Shown here: one piece after another, positions 26,127 through 36,165 of the stretch | How positions within the stretch are numbered: position 1 is the first letter of the stretch | Layout of the letters: every line of letters starts with the position of its first letter | Source of the DNA: Pseudooceanicola lipolyticus | GTDB taxonomy: Bacteria; Pseudomonadota; Alphaproteobacteria; Rhodobacterales; Rhodobacteraceae | Assembly (NCBI RefSeq): GCF_002786325.1 | Contig: NZ_PGTB01000001.1 | Coordinates: 1 to 64,000, forward strand | DNA: 64,000 nt | Direction: 5' to 3' | Position numbers and translations under genes: made by a program | Notes under the pieces: model-generated | Seen by the model: the letters and a program-made list of their open reading frames with translations, nothing else | Database searches by the model: none | What the model was told of the DNA's origin: nothing

Positions 26127-27119
26127 ATGCAACAGATCTCGGGCAACAGAAGCATGCGCCCCTTTGTCGTCCTGGCGGCGGTGGGGCTTGTCTTTCTGGC
26201 GCAGGGGGGATCGACGCTGGTTTCGGCCTCGCTGGGCTATAGCATCCTGCAGCAATTCGCGACCCTTGGTCCGATCGCGCTGGCCCTGGGCCTGACCATG
26301 ATCATCCGGCATTTCGACCTGTCGGTGGCGGGTCATGCGACGGTGGGGGGCTGTATCGCGGTTACGCTGGGCGTGGCCAGTCCGATCGGCGGCATCGCCG
26401 CTGCTGCGATTTTTGGCCTGCTTTTCGGCGCCCTCCAGGGCGTGTTGATCGTCTGGCTGCGGCTGGGTTCGATTGGCGTCACCCTTGGCGGGCTGCTGAC
26501 CTTGAACGGCATTGCCTATGTGATCACGGGAAATCAGGAAATTTCCCTGCAACGGATGGAGCTTGCCCAGTTTGTCGACGACCCGCTGTTTCTGCTGGCC
26601 TCGCCACGTTTCCTGCTGGCGGCGGCACTGGTTGTGCTGGCAGGTTTCATCGCCGCGCGAACCCGGCTTTGGCCTCAAATCCAGGCAACCGGCAGCGACC
26701 CGCAGGCCGCGGTTGTGGCCGGCGTCCCGACCGGGGTGATCACCCTGGTGATCTTCGCGCTTTCCGGCCTGCTCAGCGCCTGCGCCGGCGCCTTGCTCAG
26801 CTACAGCCTGGCGGCGGCCTCTCCAACGGCGCTGTCCAACATTCTGGTGCCGGCGGCGGCGGCGGCGATCATCGGCGGGGTCTCGCTGGGTGGCGGGCGC
26901 GGTCATCCGGTCGGCATCGCTGGCGGGGTATTGGTGCTGTGCACTCTGCAATCCTGCCTGACCGCCATCGGTGTGAAACCCTTCGCTCAGGACATCGTCA
27001 CCGGCGCGGTGCTGCTTGCGGTCGGCATCAGCGACAGTGTCGAGCTGAAGCGCCGTCTTCACGATTTACGCCGCCTCCTGCCCGGCCGGCCGCGGCCGCG
27101 CCCGACTTCCGAACTCTGA
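26127..27119 (+). CDS. ABC transporter permease, RbsC-like, second of two
   Basis: The 330-residue membrane protein repeats the CUT2 permease plan: ALGLTMIIRHFDLSVAGHATVGGCI, LGSIGVTLGGLLTLNGIAYVITG, TGSDPQAAVVAGVPTGVITLVIFALSGLLSACAG and a C-terminal GGVSLGGGRGHPVGIAGGV. TGAGG lies 6 bases before the ATG at 26127; an ATG at 26121 is the alternative. The last codons precede the GST start by 11 bases, so the GST is in the importer operon. Confidence 0.9.
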   Translation: MQQISGNRSMRPFVVLAAVGLVFLAQGGSTLVSASLGYSILQQFATLGPIALALGLTMIIRHFDLSVAGHATVGGCIAVTLGVASPIGGIAAAAIFGLLFGALQGVLIVWLRLGSIGVTLGGLLTLNGIAYVITGNQEISLQRMELAQFVDDPLFLLASPRFLLAAALVVLAGFIAARTRLWPQIQATGSDPQAAVVAGVPTGVITLVIFALSGLLSACAGALLSYSLAAASPTALSNILVPAAAAAIIGGVSLGGGRGHPVGIAGGVLVLCTLQSCLTAIGVKPFAQDIVTGAVLLAVGISDSVELKRRLHDLRRLLPGRPRPRPTSEL

Positions 27120-27130
27120 GGGAGAAACAG

Positions 27131-27901
27131 ATGGAACTTTACCACAACGATATGTCGGTCTGTGCCCAGAAGGTGCGGGTGACCATCGCCGAGAAGAACC
27201 TGAGCCCGATCGAACATCACCTCAATCTCGGGGCCGGGGACTCGCACACGCCGGCCTATCTGCAACTGAACCCGAAGGGCGTCGTGCCCACGTTGATCGA
27301 CAAGGGCAGGGTGATAGTCGAATCCACCGTCATTTGCGAATATCTTGACGACGCCTATCCCGAGATCCCGCTGCGGCCCAGCGATCCCTTTGAACGCGCG
27401 CAAATGCGCAAATGGACATTGGTGCCGGATGCCGGGCTGCACCTGTGGTGTTCAACCGTCTCCTTCGCCATCGCCTGGCGGCACCAGGACCGCAGCGAAC
27501 AGATGAAGAAATGGACGCCCCAGGTCCGGGCCGAGCGTCTGGAGGCGATCAACAGCGGTCTGGATGCCCCACTCGTCAAGCCCCACCTGCACAACTATGT
27601 CGGTGTGCTGAAAAAGATGGGCGAGGCGCTGCGATCCAACACATGGCTGACCGGCGGGTCCTACGGTCTCGCGGATATCGCGATGCTGCCCTATGTCTGT
27701 CGCTTGGATGACATGGCGCAAAACTGGATCTGGGAAGAGAGCGACGACATGCGCCCGATCACCGATTGGCTGGAACGGTGCCGGTCCCGGCCTGGCTATG
27801 CGGGGATTGCACGGCATTACAACACCGCCGTGGTCGCGAATATGAAACAGCACGGAGAACAGGCGATCGACAAGGTTAGGGAACTGTTGTCGACCGATTA
27901 G
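27131..27901 (+). CDS. Glutathione S-transferase family protein, LigF (beta-etherase)-like
   Basis: The 256-residue protein has an N-terminal thioredoxin-like GST domain (MELYHNDMSVCAQKVRVTIAEKNL; LQLNPKGVVPTLID; ESTVICEYLDDAYPE) and a helical C-terminal domain (LTGGSYGLADIAMLPYVCRL). From memory, Sphingobium LigF has very similar wording (ESTVICEYLEDVFPE, LRPADPFKRAEMRVWTK) against this protein's LRPSDPFERAQMRKWTL and CSTVSFAIAWR. LigF cleaves the beta-O-4 ether of lignin dimers with glutathione. Maleylpyruvate or maleylacetoacetate isomerase is the alternative, as an FAH-family gene is nearby. It is last in the importer operon, with GGGAGAAACAG before the ATG. Confidence 0.75.
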   Translation: MELYHNDMSVCAQKVRVTIAEKNLSPIEHHLNLGAGDSHTPAYLQLNPKGVVPTLIDKGRVIVESTVICEYLDDAYPEIPLRPSDPFERAQMRKWTLVPDAGLHLWCSTVSFAIAWRHQDRSEQMKKWTPQVRAERLEAINSGLDAPLVKPHLHNYVGVLKKMGEALRSNTWLTGGSYGLADIAMLPYVCRLDDMAQNWIWEESDDMRPITDWLERCRSRPGYAGIARHYNTAVVANMKQHGEQAIDKVRELLSTD

Positions 27902-27914
27902 TGCCCTTCGCCGG

Positions 27915-27936
27915 CGCCGGTGCATGGCAACCGGCG
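27915..27936. terminator. Hairpin between convergent GST and udh genes
   Basis: CGCCGGT-gcatggca-ACCGGCG is a perfect 7-base stem with an 8-base loop in the 70-base gap between convergent genes. It can serve both strands as a stem, though neither side has a proper T-run. Confidence 0.45.
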
Positions 27937-27971
27937 ATCAGCTATGTGGCATGGTGCAGAAACGGCATCGG

Positions 27972-28766
27972 TCAATCTTTGTAGATCGGTTCCGCAATGA
28001 ACTTGCCGCCCTGATAGACGCTTTCGGGCGCATCCTTGGGCGGGCATGGCGCGGCGGCTTCGATCTCGGCCCGGAAGGTTTCGGAATTGTCCTTGGGCCG
28101 CCAGCCGATCAGCCGCGCCGTTTCGGTATTCCACCAGCCTTCGTCATTGTCGGACACGCCCCAGATAATCGGGCAGCCCAGCATCGGAACCCGGAACACG
28201 CATTCGACGAGTCTGACAAAGTCATCCGGCGACAGCCAGGTGGCCAACATCCGCCGGTCGCGGGGCTTTTCAAAACACGACCCGATGCGGATCAGCGCCG
28301 TCTCTTGCCCGAACTTGGAATGGTAAAGCGACGCCATCGCTTCGCCGAAACACTTGGAGACACCGTAAAGGCCATCGGGTTTCTGTGGTGCCGTAGTGTC
28401 GATCACCTCGTCCTGGCGATAATACCCGATGGCGTGGTTCGAGGAGGCATACAAGATGCGCGGCAGGCCATGGGCGCGGGCGGCTTCGTAAAGGTTGTAG
28501 ACGCCGGTGATATTGCCGCGCTGAATCTGATCCCAGGGGCGTTCGACCGATACGCCGCCCAGGTGCAGAATACCATCGCAATCCTGGACCAGATCATGCA
28601 CTGCGTCCGCGTCTGCGAGATCGCAGTTCACGACCTCTTCGCCCGGCCCGGCGGGGTCAAGATCGGCGATGTCGGACAGGCGCAGCACATCGGCCAGATG
28701 CCCAAGGCGCGCTCGCGCCAGCCGTCCAAGGTTTCCGGCCGCGCCGGTGATGAGCAGTCGTTTCAA
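27972..28766 (-). CDS. udh: Uronate dehydrogenase (NAD-dependent, extended SDR)
   Basis: The 264-residue protein starts KRLLITGAAGNLGRLARARLGHLADVLRLSDI and continues DLDPAGPGEEVVNCDLADADAV, ILHLGGVSVE, YNLYEAARAHGLPRI, SSNHAIGYY, YGVSKCFGE (YxxxK), ALIRIGSC and WWNTETARLIGWRPKDN, matching Agrobacterium uronate dehydrogenase as I recall it almost motif by motif. It oxidises D-glucuronate or D-galacturonate to the aldarolactone. The start codon is TTG at 28766, supported by AAGGAG 8 bases upstream. It is divergent from the FCD regulator and close to kdgD, which completes the same pathway. Confidence 0.92.
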   Translation of the reverse strand: MKRLLITGAAGNLGRLARARLGHLADVLRLSDIADLDPAGPGEEVVNCDLADADAVHDLVQDCDGILHLGGVSVERPWDQIQRGNITGVYNLYEAARAHGLPRILYASSNHAIGYYRQDEVIDTTAPQKPDGLYGVSKCFGEAMASLYHSKFGQETALIRIGSCFEKPRDRRMLATWLSPDDFVRLVECVFRVPMLGCPIIWGVSDNDEGWWNTETARLIGWRPKDNSETFRAEIEAAAPCPPKDAPESVYQGGKFIAEPIYKD

Positions 28767-28783
28767 GGCGTCAGCTCCTTATT

Positions 28784-29005
28784 TCAGTCGTAGGGAAAGG
28801 TCATCGAGAGAGCAGGCATGTGGGTCGTCAGCATCGGTGCGATCCGGCATTCGGACGTTTCAACCACTTCCGCCGCAACGCGCGCAGGCACGAGGGAAAA
28901 GGGGTAATCCTCCAGGCGATTGTTCCAGCCGCTTCGCGACTCGGCAGGTGCGGGAACAGTCACGGCCGCGATGGCGCCGCTCAGGACCAGCTGGGTAAAA
29001 ATCAT
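28784..29005 (-). CDS. Small ORF upstream of udh, unidentified (possible gene remnant)
   Basis: This 73-codon frame has GGGGGGACAACG before its ATG and ends 17 bases before the udh TTG start. The N-terminus (MIFTQLVLSGAIAAVTVPAPAES) resembles a short signal or membrane segment; the rest (WNNRLEDYPFSLVPARVAAEVVETSECRIAPM in outline, ending SMTFPYD) looks coding but I do not recognise it. It could be a small secreted protein or the 3-prime end of a decayed gene. It shares the promoter region with udh. Confidence 0.35.
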   Translation of the reverse strand: MIFTQLVLSGAIAAVTVPAPAESRSGWNNRLEDYPFSLVPARVAAEVVETSECRIAPMLTTHMPALSMTFPYD

Positions 29006-29063
29006 CGTTGTCCCCCCAAAGGGCCATGCGGTGCGCCCGCGGATGACGGGGGTATGGCGAAAC

Positions 29064-29090
29064 ATCATATAAGCTGTCAACACATATGAT
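29064..29090. promoter_or_regulatory. Candidate operator between udh and its GntR regulator
   Basis: ATCATAT (29064-29070) and ATATGAT (29084-29090) form a perfect 7-base inverted repeat with a 13-base spacer in the divergent promoter region, 68 bases before the GntR start. The word ATGATAC at its right edge also occurs at 33037-33043. It may bind the FCD regulator. Confidence 0.5.
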
Positions 29091-29157
29091 ACGTTTGACG
29101 AAGGTTTGACAAAATCATCGCGATTCCGCTTAAGGTCTATGGCAGAAGGATAATGGC

Positions 29158-30872
<1,715 letters not shown>

Positions 30873-31152
30873 AGCTCGACGCCCTTCGCATCCACCGTCC
30901 GGAACATCGTCGCGCCTCGGGGTTCAAAAGCGCGTCAACGCGGTTCGACCATCGGCAGCATCATCTGTCGAGATAGTCTGCGTTGGCGGCACCGTGGGCT
31001 GGATTGAATGCCTCGGCCGGTTCAGTATGCTTTCTCGGCAGCTCGGGAAACGTCCCCGGATGCAAAATCCGCGACGTCGCTGTCTGCTGGCCATTGGCCC
31101 GAACGACGCTCGGGCTAATTCATCAGCGGTCAGGAACACAGAGGCGGATGCC

Positions 31153-32808
31153 ATGGACATGCTCAAGGATCGCAGGATCGCCGTTGTCGGACTCGGCCCG
31201 CGCGGCGTCGGTGCGCTTGAGGCGCTGGCAGGTCTGGCGGAAAAATTTGGGATATGCGTTCCGGTGGACCTGTTCGACCCGCACCCCGCTCCCGGTGCCG
31301 GGCCCAATTTCGATCCGGCCGAAAGCGATCTATGCCGGTTGAACATCCCGATGCGCGACATTGATTTGCGCGCGCCCGAAGCGATGGGCCTGGCGCCGCT
31401 GTCCGAATGGCTGGTCCCGCCGATCGATCGCGATTCCTTCCCGCCGCGACCGCGGCTGGGGGCATATCTGCAGCACCGTCTCGACGCGCTGATGCGCGCC
31501 CCGGGCCTGACGCTGACAAATTACGCGGTGCAGGTGGAGAACGTCAGCCGCAGAGGGCAGGCATGGCATCTGAAAGCCGGCGGGGTTTGGCGCGGGCCCT
31601 ATCGCGAAGTCCTGCTTGTGCCCGGTCAGCCTGCGACCAAACCTGATGGTCAGCTGGCGGCCTGGCAGGCGCAGGCAGCACGGTTCGGCGGAATTCTGGC
31701 GCAGGCTTACCCGGCGCGGACACTCCTTCAGCAGGCGGAAGCCTGGACTGGAAAAATGGTTGCCGTGCGCGGCTTGGCGCTGTCGTCCTTCGATGTCGTC
31801 CGGGTTCTCACCCGAGGGATGGGTGGGCGCTTTTCCAGCGCGGGCTATCAACCTTCGGGGCGTGAACCACGTTGTATCATGCCGTTTTCCCTCGATGGCC
31901 AGCCGCCTTATCCCAAACCCGGGACCGCGGAGATCGACGCAGATTTTGACCCGACATCGGACGAAACGGCGGCGTTTCGCAAGGCGCTGGCGGCCGCCGT
32001 AAACGACAGCCCCGATGCGGCGCGGGACCGTATCACCGATGCGATGATCCGGCCGGTCCAGCGCATACTGGCACGCTGCGGCGCGAAAACGACGCGGAAC
32101 GCGGTGCCCGACTGGCTTGCCACGGAATGGGCGGATCCCGGTGCTCAGGATCGTGGCGCGGCGGTGGACTGTCTGATTGATGGTATCGCCATGGCCGACG
32201 GCAACCGCCCGCCGTCTGTCGGCTATGTCGCTGGACAGGTCTGGCGCAAGTGGCAAGACACGTTGCGGCAGGGCTATAACCCGGCAGATACTCCGCCAAG
32301 GACCGCGGCACTGATCGTCGCTTTCGACGAAGGCCTGAAACGGTATTCCTATGGGCCCCCCGTCGACGCCTGCCGAGAGCTTGTGGCTCTGATCGAGCTT
32401 GGCCTGGTCTCGACCGATCTGGCCCGCGATCCGGATATCTCGCTGGTTGACGGCGGGTGGCGGCTGAGTGCCGATGGTCGCAATGCGACCGCCGAGGTGA
32501 TGATCGACGCTGTGCTTCCGTCACCCGATCCGCAACAGGTCACCGACCAGATGATCTCGGACCTGATGCAAGACGGCTGGCTGACAAAGCTTGACGATCT
32601 GGCAGCACGCACCGGCCCCGACGGTCGCCTGATCGGGCGGGATGATCGGTTTGCCCCGGGCCTGAGCCTGCTGGGACGGCTCGCACTTGGCAGCGTGATT
32701 GCCGTCGACAGCCTGCACGATTGCTTTGGGGCGGCGTCACACCGATGGGCCGAAGGCGCCCTGTCGCGTATCGCCCGGCCCGCCGCCGCTCAAACTGCCG
32801 AACATTGA
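31153..32808 (+). CDS. FAD/NAD(P)-binding protein, YdhS/COG4529-like
   Basis: The 551-residue protein begins RRIAVVGLGPRGVGALEALAG, a nucleotide-binding Rossmann motif, followed by VDLFDPHPAPGAGPNFDP and LNIPMRDIDLRAPE, as in the FAD-NAD(P)-binding proteins related to E. coli YdhS. The frame is open upstream to 30853, but there it is not protein-like; GAGG precedes the ATG at 31153. The biochemical role of the family is poorly known. It is 280 bases from kdgD and may have its own promoter; a link to uronate metabolism is unproven. Confidence 0.75.
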   Translation: MDMLKDRRIAVVGLGPRGVGALEALAGLAEKFGICVPVDLFDPHPAPGAGPNFDPAESDLCRLNIPMRDIDLRAPEAMGLAPLSEWLVPPIDRDSFPPRPRLGAYLQHRLDALMRAPGLTLTNYAVQVENVSRRGQAWHLKAGGVWRGPYREVLLVPGQPATKPDGQLAAWQAQAARFGGILAQAYPARTLLQQAEAWTGKMVAVRGLALSSFDVVRVLTRGMGGRFSSAGYQPSGREPRCIMPFSLDGQPPYPKPGTAEIDADFDPTSDETAAFRKALAAAVNDSPDAARDRITDAMIRPVQRILARCGAKTTRNAVPDWLATEWADPGAQDRGAAVDCLIDGIAMADGNRPPSVGYVAGQVWRKWQDTLRQGYNPADTPPRTAALIVAFDEGLKRYSYGPPVDACRELVALIELGLVSTDLARDPDISLVDGGWRLSADGRNATAEVMIDAVLPSPDPQQVTDQMISDLMQDGWLTKLDDLAARTGPDGRLIGRDDRFAPGLSLLGRLALGSVIAVDSLHDCFGAASHRWAEGALSRIARPAAAQTAEH

Positions 32809-33153
32809 GGACACGTTTCCTCTGCGAAACTTGCCCAAGCGCTTCAAGGCGAAGATGGGCCCCCGACGAGCAATGCTTTGGGGGTGGTCGCGTCGCGCCC
32901 CAACAGAGCTGCTCGCCTGTGCCGATCCATGATCGCGACGAGGTAAGGTCACCAGCGCCGCATTGACGGTGGGGTGATGGCTGGGCTGGCGGTGCTTTGT
33001 CTCGGCAGCGGCCGCTTGTCCGGCAGAGATATAAGTATGATACAAGTAAGGCCATATATATTTCTTAATATATTGTAATTAAATGATTTATCTAAAATAC
33101 ATGTTCTTGACCTGTGTTTTTTCCCTTCAATAGCCTCAGGGCAGGAGAACGAT
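32809..33153 (+). promoter_or_regulatory. Promoter region of the UTRA-regulator/FGGY operon
   Basis: The first 190 bases hold no recognisable gene. From about 33030 the sequence becomes strongly AT-rich: GTATGATAC (33035-33043, an inverted repeat GTAT/ATAC), CATATATATTTC, and TTGACC (33107-33112) with ATAGCC 17 bases on as possible -35/-10. GCAGGAGAACGAT precedes the start at 33154. The GTATGATAC dyad is the likeliest operator, and its ATACAAGT extension matches the site before kdgD. Confidence 0.5.
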
Positions 33154-33870
33154 ATGCTCTATCGAAATGTAGCGGTGCAGATCAGGACGGAATTCGGCGA
33201 TGGCCGTTTCTCTCCTGGAACATTGCTGCCATCTGAGAACGATTTCGTCGAAGCCTTTGCGGTCAGCCGGACCACGGTGCGCAAGGCACTTCGCGCGCTT
33301 GAGGAGGAGGGATTTATCGAGCGGCGGCAAGGGCAGGGGACGTTCCTGAAGAAGGGCGCGCTGACCCGCAGGGTGTCCAGCGGCATGGACTTCCTGTCTC
33401 ACACCAGCCTGTCGGGCGTGCGGCCGGGCACGCGGCTGGTGTCGTATCGCCGGCGCGTCCGCAGCATTGCCGAGCAGACCCTGTTCGAAACCGCCGCCGC
33501 GGATGAGGTGTTCGAACTGGTGCGCCTGCGGCTGCTGAATGGCGAGGCCTGCGTGTTGCAGACCTCGGTGCTGCCCTTCACCAAGCTGACCGAACTGCCG
33601 CGTCGCCAGTTCGAATCACGCTCGCTCTACAAGATTGTCGAGCAGGAGTTCGGTGCCCGGGTTGGCCGGATCCGCGAGGTGTTGAGCTGTGCCATCGCCC
33701 CGGTCGAGGTGCGCGAGGCGCTGGGGCTGGACGATCCGACCGCAGTCTTCGTCTCGCACCGCATCGCCCATGATCAGGATGGCCATGTGATCGAGGTTTC
33801 GCGGAACTATATCCGGCCGGACCGCTACAGTTTCGTGCAGGAATCCAGCTCGGCCGAGGTGATGGCATGA
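33154..33870 (+). CDS. GntR-family regulator, HutC/UTRA subfamily
   Basis: The 238-residue protein has the winged helix YRNVAVQIRTEFGDGRFSPGTLLPSENDFVEAFAVSRTTVRKALRALEEEGFIERRQGQGTFLKKG and a UTRA effector domain (LFETAAADEVFELVRLRLLNGEACVLQTSVLPFT; SLYKIVEQEFG; DGHVIEVSRNYIRPDRY). UTRA regulators usually sense sugar phosphates or amino sugars. It overlaps the FGGY kinase start by ATGA, so regulator and kinase are co-translated; a phosphorylated sugar is the obvious candidate effector. Confidence 0.92.
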   Translation: MLYRNVAVQIRTEFGDGRFSPGTLLPSENDFVEAFAVSRTTVRKALRALEEEGFIERRQGQGTFLKKGALTRRVSSGMDFLSHTSLSGVRPGTRLVSYRRRVRSIAEQTLFETAAADEVFELVRLRLLNGEACVLQTSVLPFTKLTELPRRQFESRSLYKIVEQEFGARVGRIREVLSCAIAPVEVREALGLDDPTAVFVSHRIAHDQDGHVIEVSRNYIRPDRYSFVQESSSAEVMA

Positions 33871-35339
33871 GCCGGGTTCTGGCCTATGACCTGGGCGGAA
33901 GCAGCCTGCGTGTCGCGGTGGTCGAGGGGGTGTCGGTGCGGCGGATGGTGCGCATTCCGCAAACCATCGACCGCGGGCCAGGCGGCGAATTCGAGGCCGA
34001 CCCGAACCTGTGGTGGTCGAATTTCTGCGCGGCCTGCCGGCAATTGCAGGCAGAGGGTGAAGACCTGGGGCAGGTCGATGCGGTGGCCGGTTGCGGGTTC
34101 ACGCGAACACAGGTTCTGGTGGATCGGGCGGGCAAGGCCGTTCATCCGGCGATCACCTTCCAAGACTCGCGCGGCACCCGGGTGCTGGCAAGCTTTCTTG
34201 AACGCGCACCGGATGATCTGGCCCAGCGGGCCGACGGGCTGAGCCCCTTTCATCCGATCGTACGCCTGTTGTGGGTGCAAGCCCGCCGGCCCGAGGTCTG
34301 GGCGCGGGTCGACAAGGTTCTTGAGCCGAAAGATTTTATGAACCTGCGGCTAACCGGCCGGGTGCGGTCGGACCTGGTGTCGCAACAGGTGATGAGCGCG
34401 TTTTTCGACGTGATCGAGGCGGATCCTCTTGCGGCGCGCGCCCTGGGTATCGCGCGCGAGATCTGTCCCGAGCCGCTGAGCCCGTTTGCCGAGGTTGGCC
34501 GGGTTGGGGGCGACCTGCCCGAGGAGTTGGCCGCCCTTGCGGGCAAACCGGTCTATTGCGGTTCAAACGATACCTGGACCTGCGTATTGGGGAGTGGCGG
34601 CCTGAACCCAGGGGCCGCCTATGGCATCTCGGGCACCTCCGACGTGTTCGGTGTGATCACCCGCGAGCGATACGAGGCGCGGCAGTTGCTGACCGTTCGC
34701 TGGGGTCCCGAACAATGGCAGCTGGGCGGTCCAAGCCAAGGCGCGGCGACCAAGCTCACCTGGGCACGCGACCGGTTCTTTCCCGGCGTTCCGGTCGAGC
34801 AGGCCCTGGCCGAGAGCTTTGCCGGGGCCGGGGACCCGCCGCTGTTCCTGCCCTACCTGGAGGGCGAGCGCACGCCCTTTTGGGATCCGGACCTGCGGGG
34901 CGCCTTTCTGGGCCTGAATGGCACCCATGACAACGCCGCCCTGCTTCGCGCTGTGGCCGAGGGGCTGAACTTTCTGTCGCGGTTGATTTTGGAGCGCGCC
35001 GAAAAGGCGACCGGCGAACAAGCTGCGCATGTCTGTTTCTCGGGCGGGTTGGCCAATAACGCGCATTTGTGTCAGCTCAAGGCCGATATCCTGGATCGCG
35101 CCATCTTTGTACCCCGCTCGCCCGAGTCCGGGCTGATCGGGGCAGCCCAGCTGTCGGGCAATAGTTCGTCGGACATCGGTCGGATCACCGCTTCAATTCT
35201 GACCGACGGCACCTGGTACCGTCCCTCGGCCCAGTGGCGCGACCGCTATGACACCTGGTTCGACCTCTTCAAATCCTCGACCGAAGTTGTCCGGGACACC
35301 TCCCGGCGGCTGGCGCGGGCCTCCTCCACACACAACTGA
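33867..35339 (+). CDS. FGGY-family carbohydrate kinase (xylulokinase-like)
   Basis: The 490-residue protein has both actin-fold halves: LAYDLGGSSLRVAVVEG (phosphate 1), TFQDSRGTRV, GISGTSDVFGVITRERYEARQ (phosphate 2 region), YLEGERTPFWDPDLRGAFLGLNGTHD and CFSGGLANNAHLCQLKADIL (adenosine site and FGGY signature 2 region). It phosphorylates a sugar or polyol, typically a pentulose or similar ketose. It is 16 bases before the BtpA-family gene and in one run with SDR, ABC importer and HAD genes. The sugar is not identifiable. Confidence 0.9.
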   Translation: MSRVLAYDLGGSSLRVAVVEGVSVRRMVRIPQTIDRGPGGEFEADPNLWWSNFCAACRQLQAEGEDLGQVDAVAGCGFTRTQVLVDRAGKAVHPAITFQDSRGTRVLASFLERAPDDLAQRADGLSPFHPIVRLLWVQARRPEVWARVDKVLEPKDFMNLRLTGRVRSDLVSQQVMSAFFDVIEADPLAARALGIAREICPEPLSPFAEVGRVGGDLPEELAALAGKPVYCGSNDTWTCVLGSGGLNPGAAYGISGTSDVFGVITRERYEARQLLTVRWGPEQWQLGGPSQGAATKLTWARDRFFPGVPVEQALAESFAGAGDPPLFLPYLEGERTPFWDPDLRGAFLGLNGTHDNAALLRAVAEGLNFLSRLILERAEKATGEQAAHVCFSGGLANNAHLCQLKADILDRAIFVPRSPESGLIGAAQLSGNSSSDIGRITASILTDGTWYRPSAQWRDRYDTWFDLFKSSTEVVRDTSRRLARASSTHN

Positions 35340-35355
35340 ACGAATAGGCAAGAGA

Positions 35356-36165
35356 ATGAAAACGCTGTTCAAGGATCGCTACAACCAGGACAAGTTCATC
35401 GTGGGTATGGTGCATACCTTGGCGATGCCCGGTTCACCCATGTACGATCGTACCGGCGGTATGAGAAAGCTGGTCAAGCAGGCCAAGAAAGAGGCGAAGA
35501 TCCTGCGGGATTGCGGCTATCACTCGGTGATGTACTGCAATGAATCCGACATGCCCTACATGCCCGTGATGGCGCCCGAGACCGTCGCGGCGATGACCGA
35601 CCTCGTGGCGGAATGCCAGGCCGAGATCGACCTGCCTTTTGGAATCAACATGCTGATCGACCCGATCGCGTCGATCTCGATTGCTCATGCCACGGGTGGC
35701 GAGTTCGTGCGCTGCTTTCTCACCGGGTCCTATGTGGGTGATATTGGCCATGTGGTTCCAGACGGCGCACGGGCGCTGCGATTGCGCGCGGATCTGCAGG
35801 CCCAGGACATCGCGCTGATCTGCAACGTGACGCCCGGATTCTCGATCACGCTGGACACTCGCCCGACGCCGCAGGTTGCGTCCGGCGCCGTTTTCCTGGG
35901 TCTGGCCGACAGCGTCTGCGTGTCCGGGCCGGCGGCAGGTCGCGAAGCCGACCTGAGCAAGATTGCCGACACTGCCGAGGCCGTGCCGGATACGCCGGTT
36001 CTGGTCGGCACCGGGGTCAGCGCCGAAAACATCCTGCGCATGGCCGAGGTCTCGGACGGATTCATCATCGGATCGTCCATCAAGGTCGATGGTCAGACCC
36101 TGAACGAGGTCGACCCGCGCCGGGCCGAAAAACTGATGAGCGTGTTCAACAAGGAATACGCGTGA
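35356..36165 (+). CDS. BtpA/SgcQ-family protein
   Basis: The 269-residue protein has the start FIVGMVHTLAMPGSPMYDR, the TIM-barrel-like run ILRDCGYHSVMYCNESDMPYMP, PFGINMLIDPIASISIAHATGGEFVRC and the C-terminal GTGVSAENILRMAEVSDGFIIGSSIKVDG, a phosphate-binding-like pattern (GTGVS, GFIIGSSIK). This matches the BtpA/SgcQ family (PF03437), first tied to photosystem I in cyanobacteria and to the sgc sugar operon in E. coli. In this operon it likely acts on a phosphorylated sugar. No catalytic mechanism is firmly known to me. It overlaps the SDR start by one base. Confidence 0.85.
   Translation: MKTLFKDRYNQDKFIVGMVHTLAMPGSPMYDRTGGMRKLVKQAKKEAKILRDCGYHSVMYCNESDMPYMPVMAPETVAAMTDLVAECQAEIDLPFGINMLIDPIASISIAHATGGEFVRCFLTGSYVGDIGHVVPDGARALRLRADLQAQDIALICNVTPGFSITLDTRPTPQVASGAVFLGLADSVCVSGPAAGREADLSKIADTAEAVPDTPVLVGTGVSAENILRMAEVSDGFIIGSSIKVDGQTLNEVDPRRAEKLMSVFNKEYA

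Noticed and set aside
20225-27901. A gentisate pathway (FAH hydrolase plus GST isomerase)
   Set aside because: The ring-cleavage enzyme present is a two-domain extradiol VOC dioxygenase, no gentisate dioxygenase is seen, and the GST reads more like LigF. Not fully excluded.
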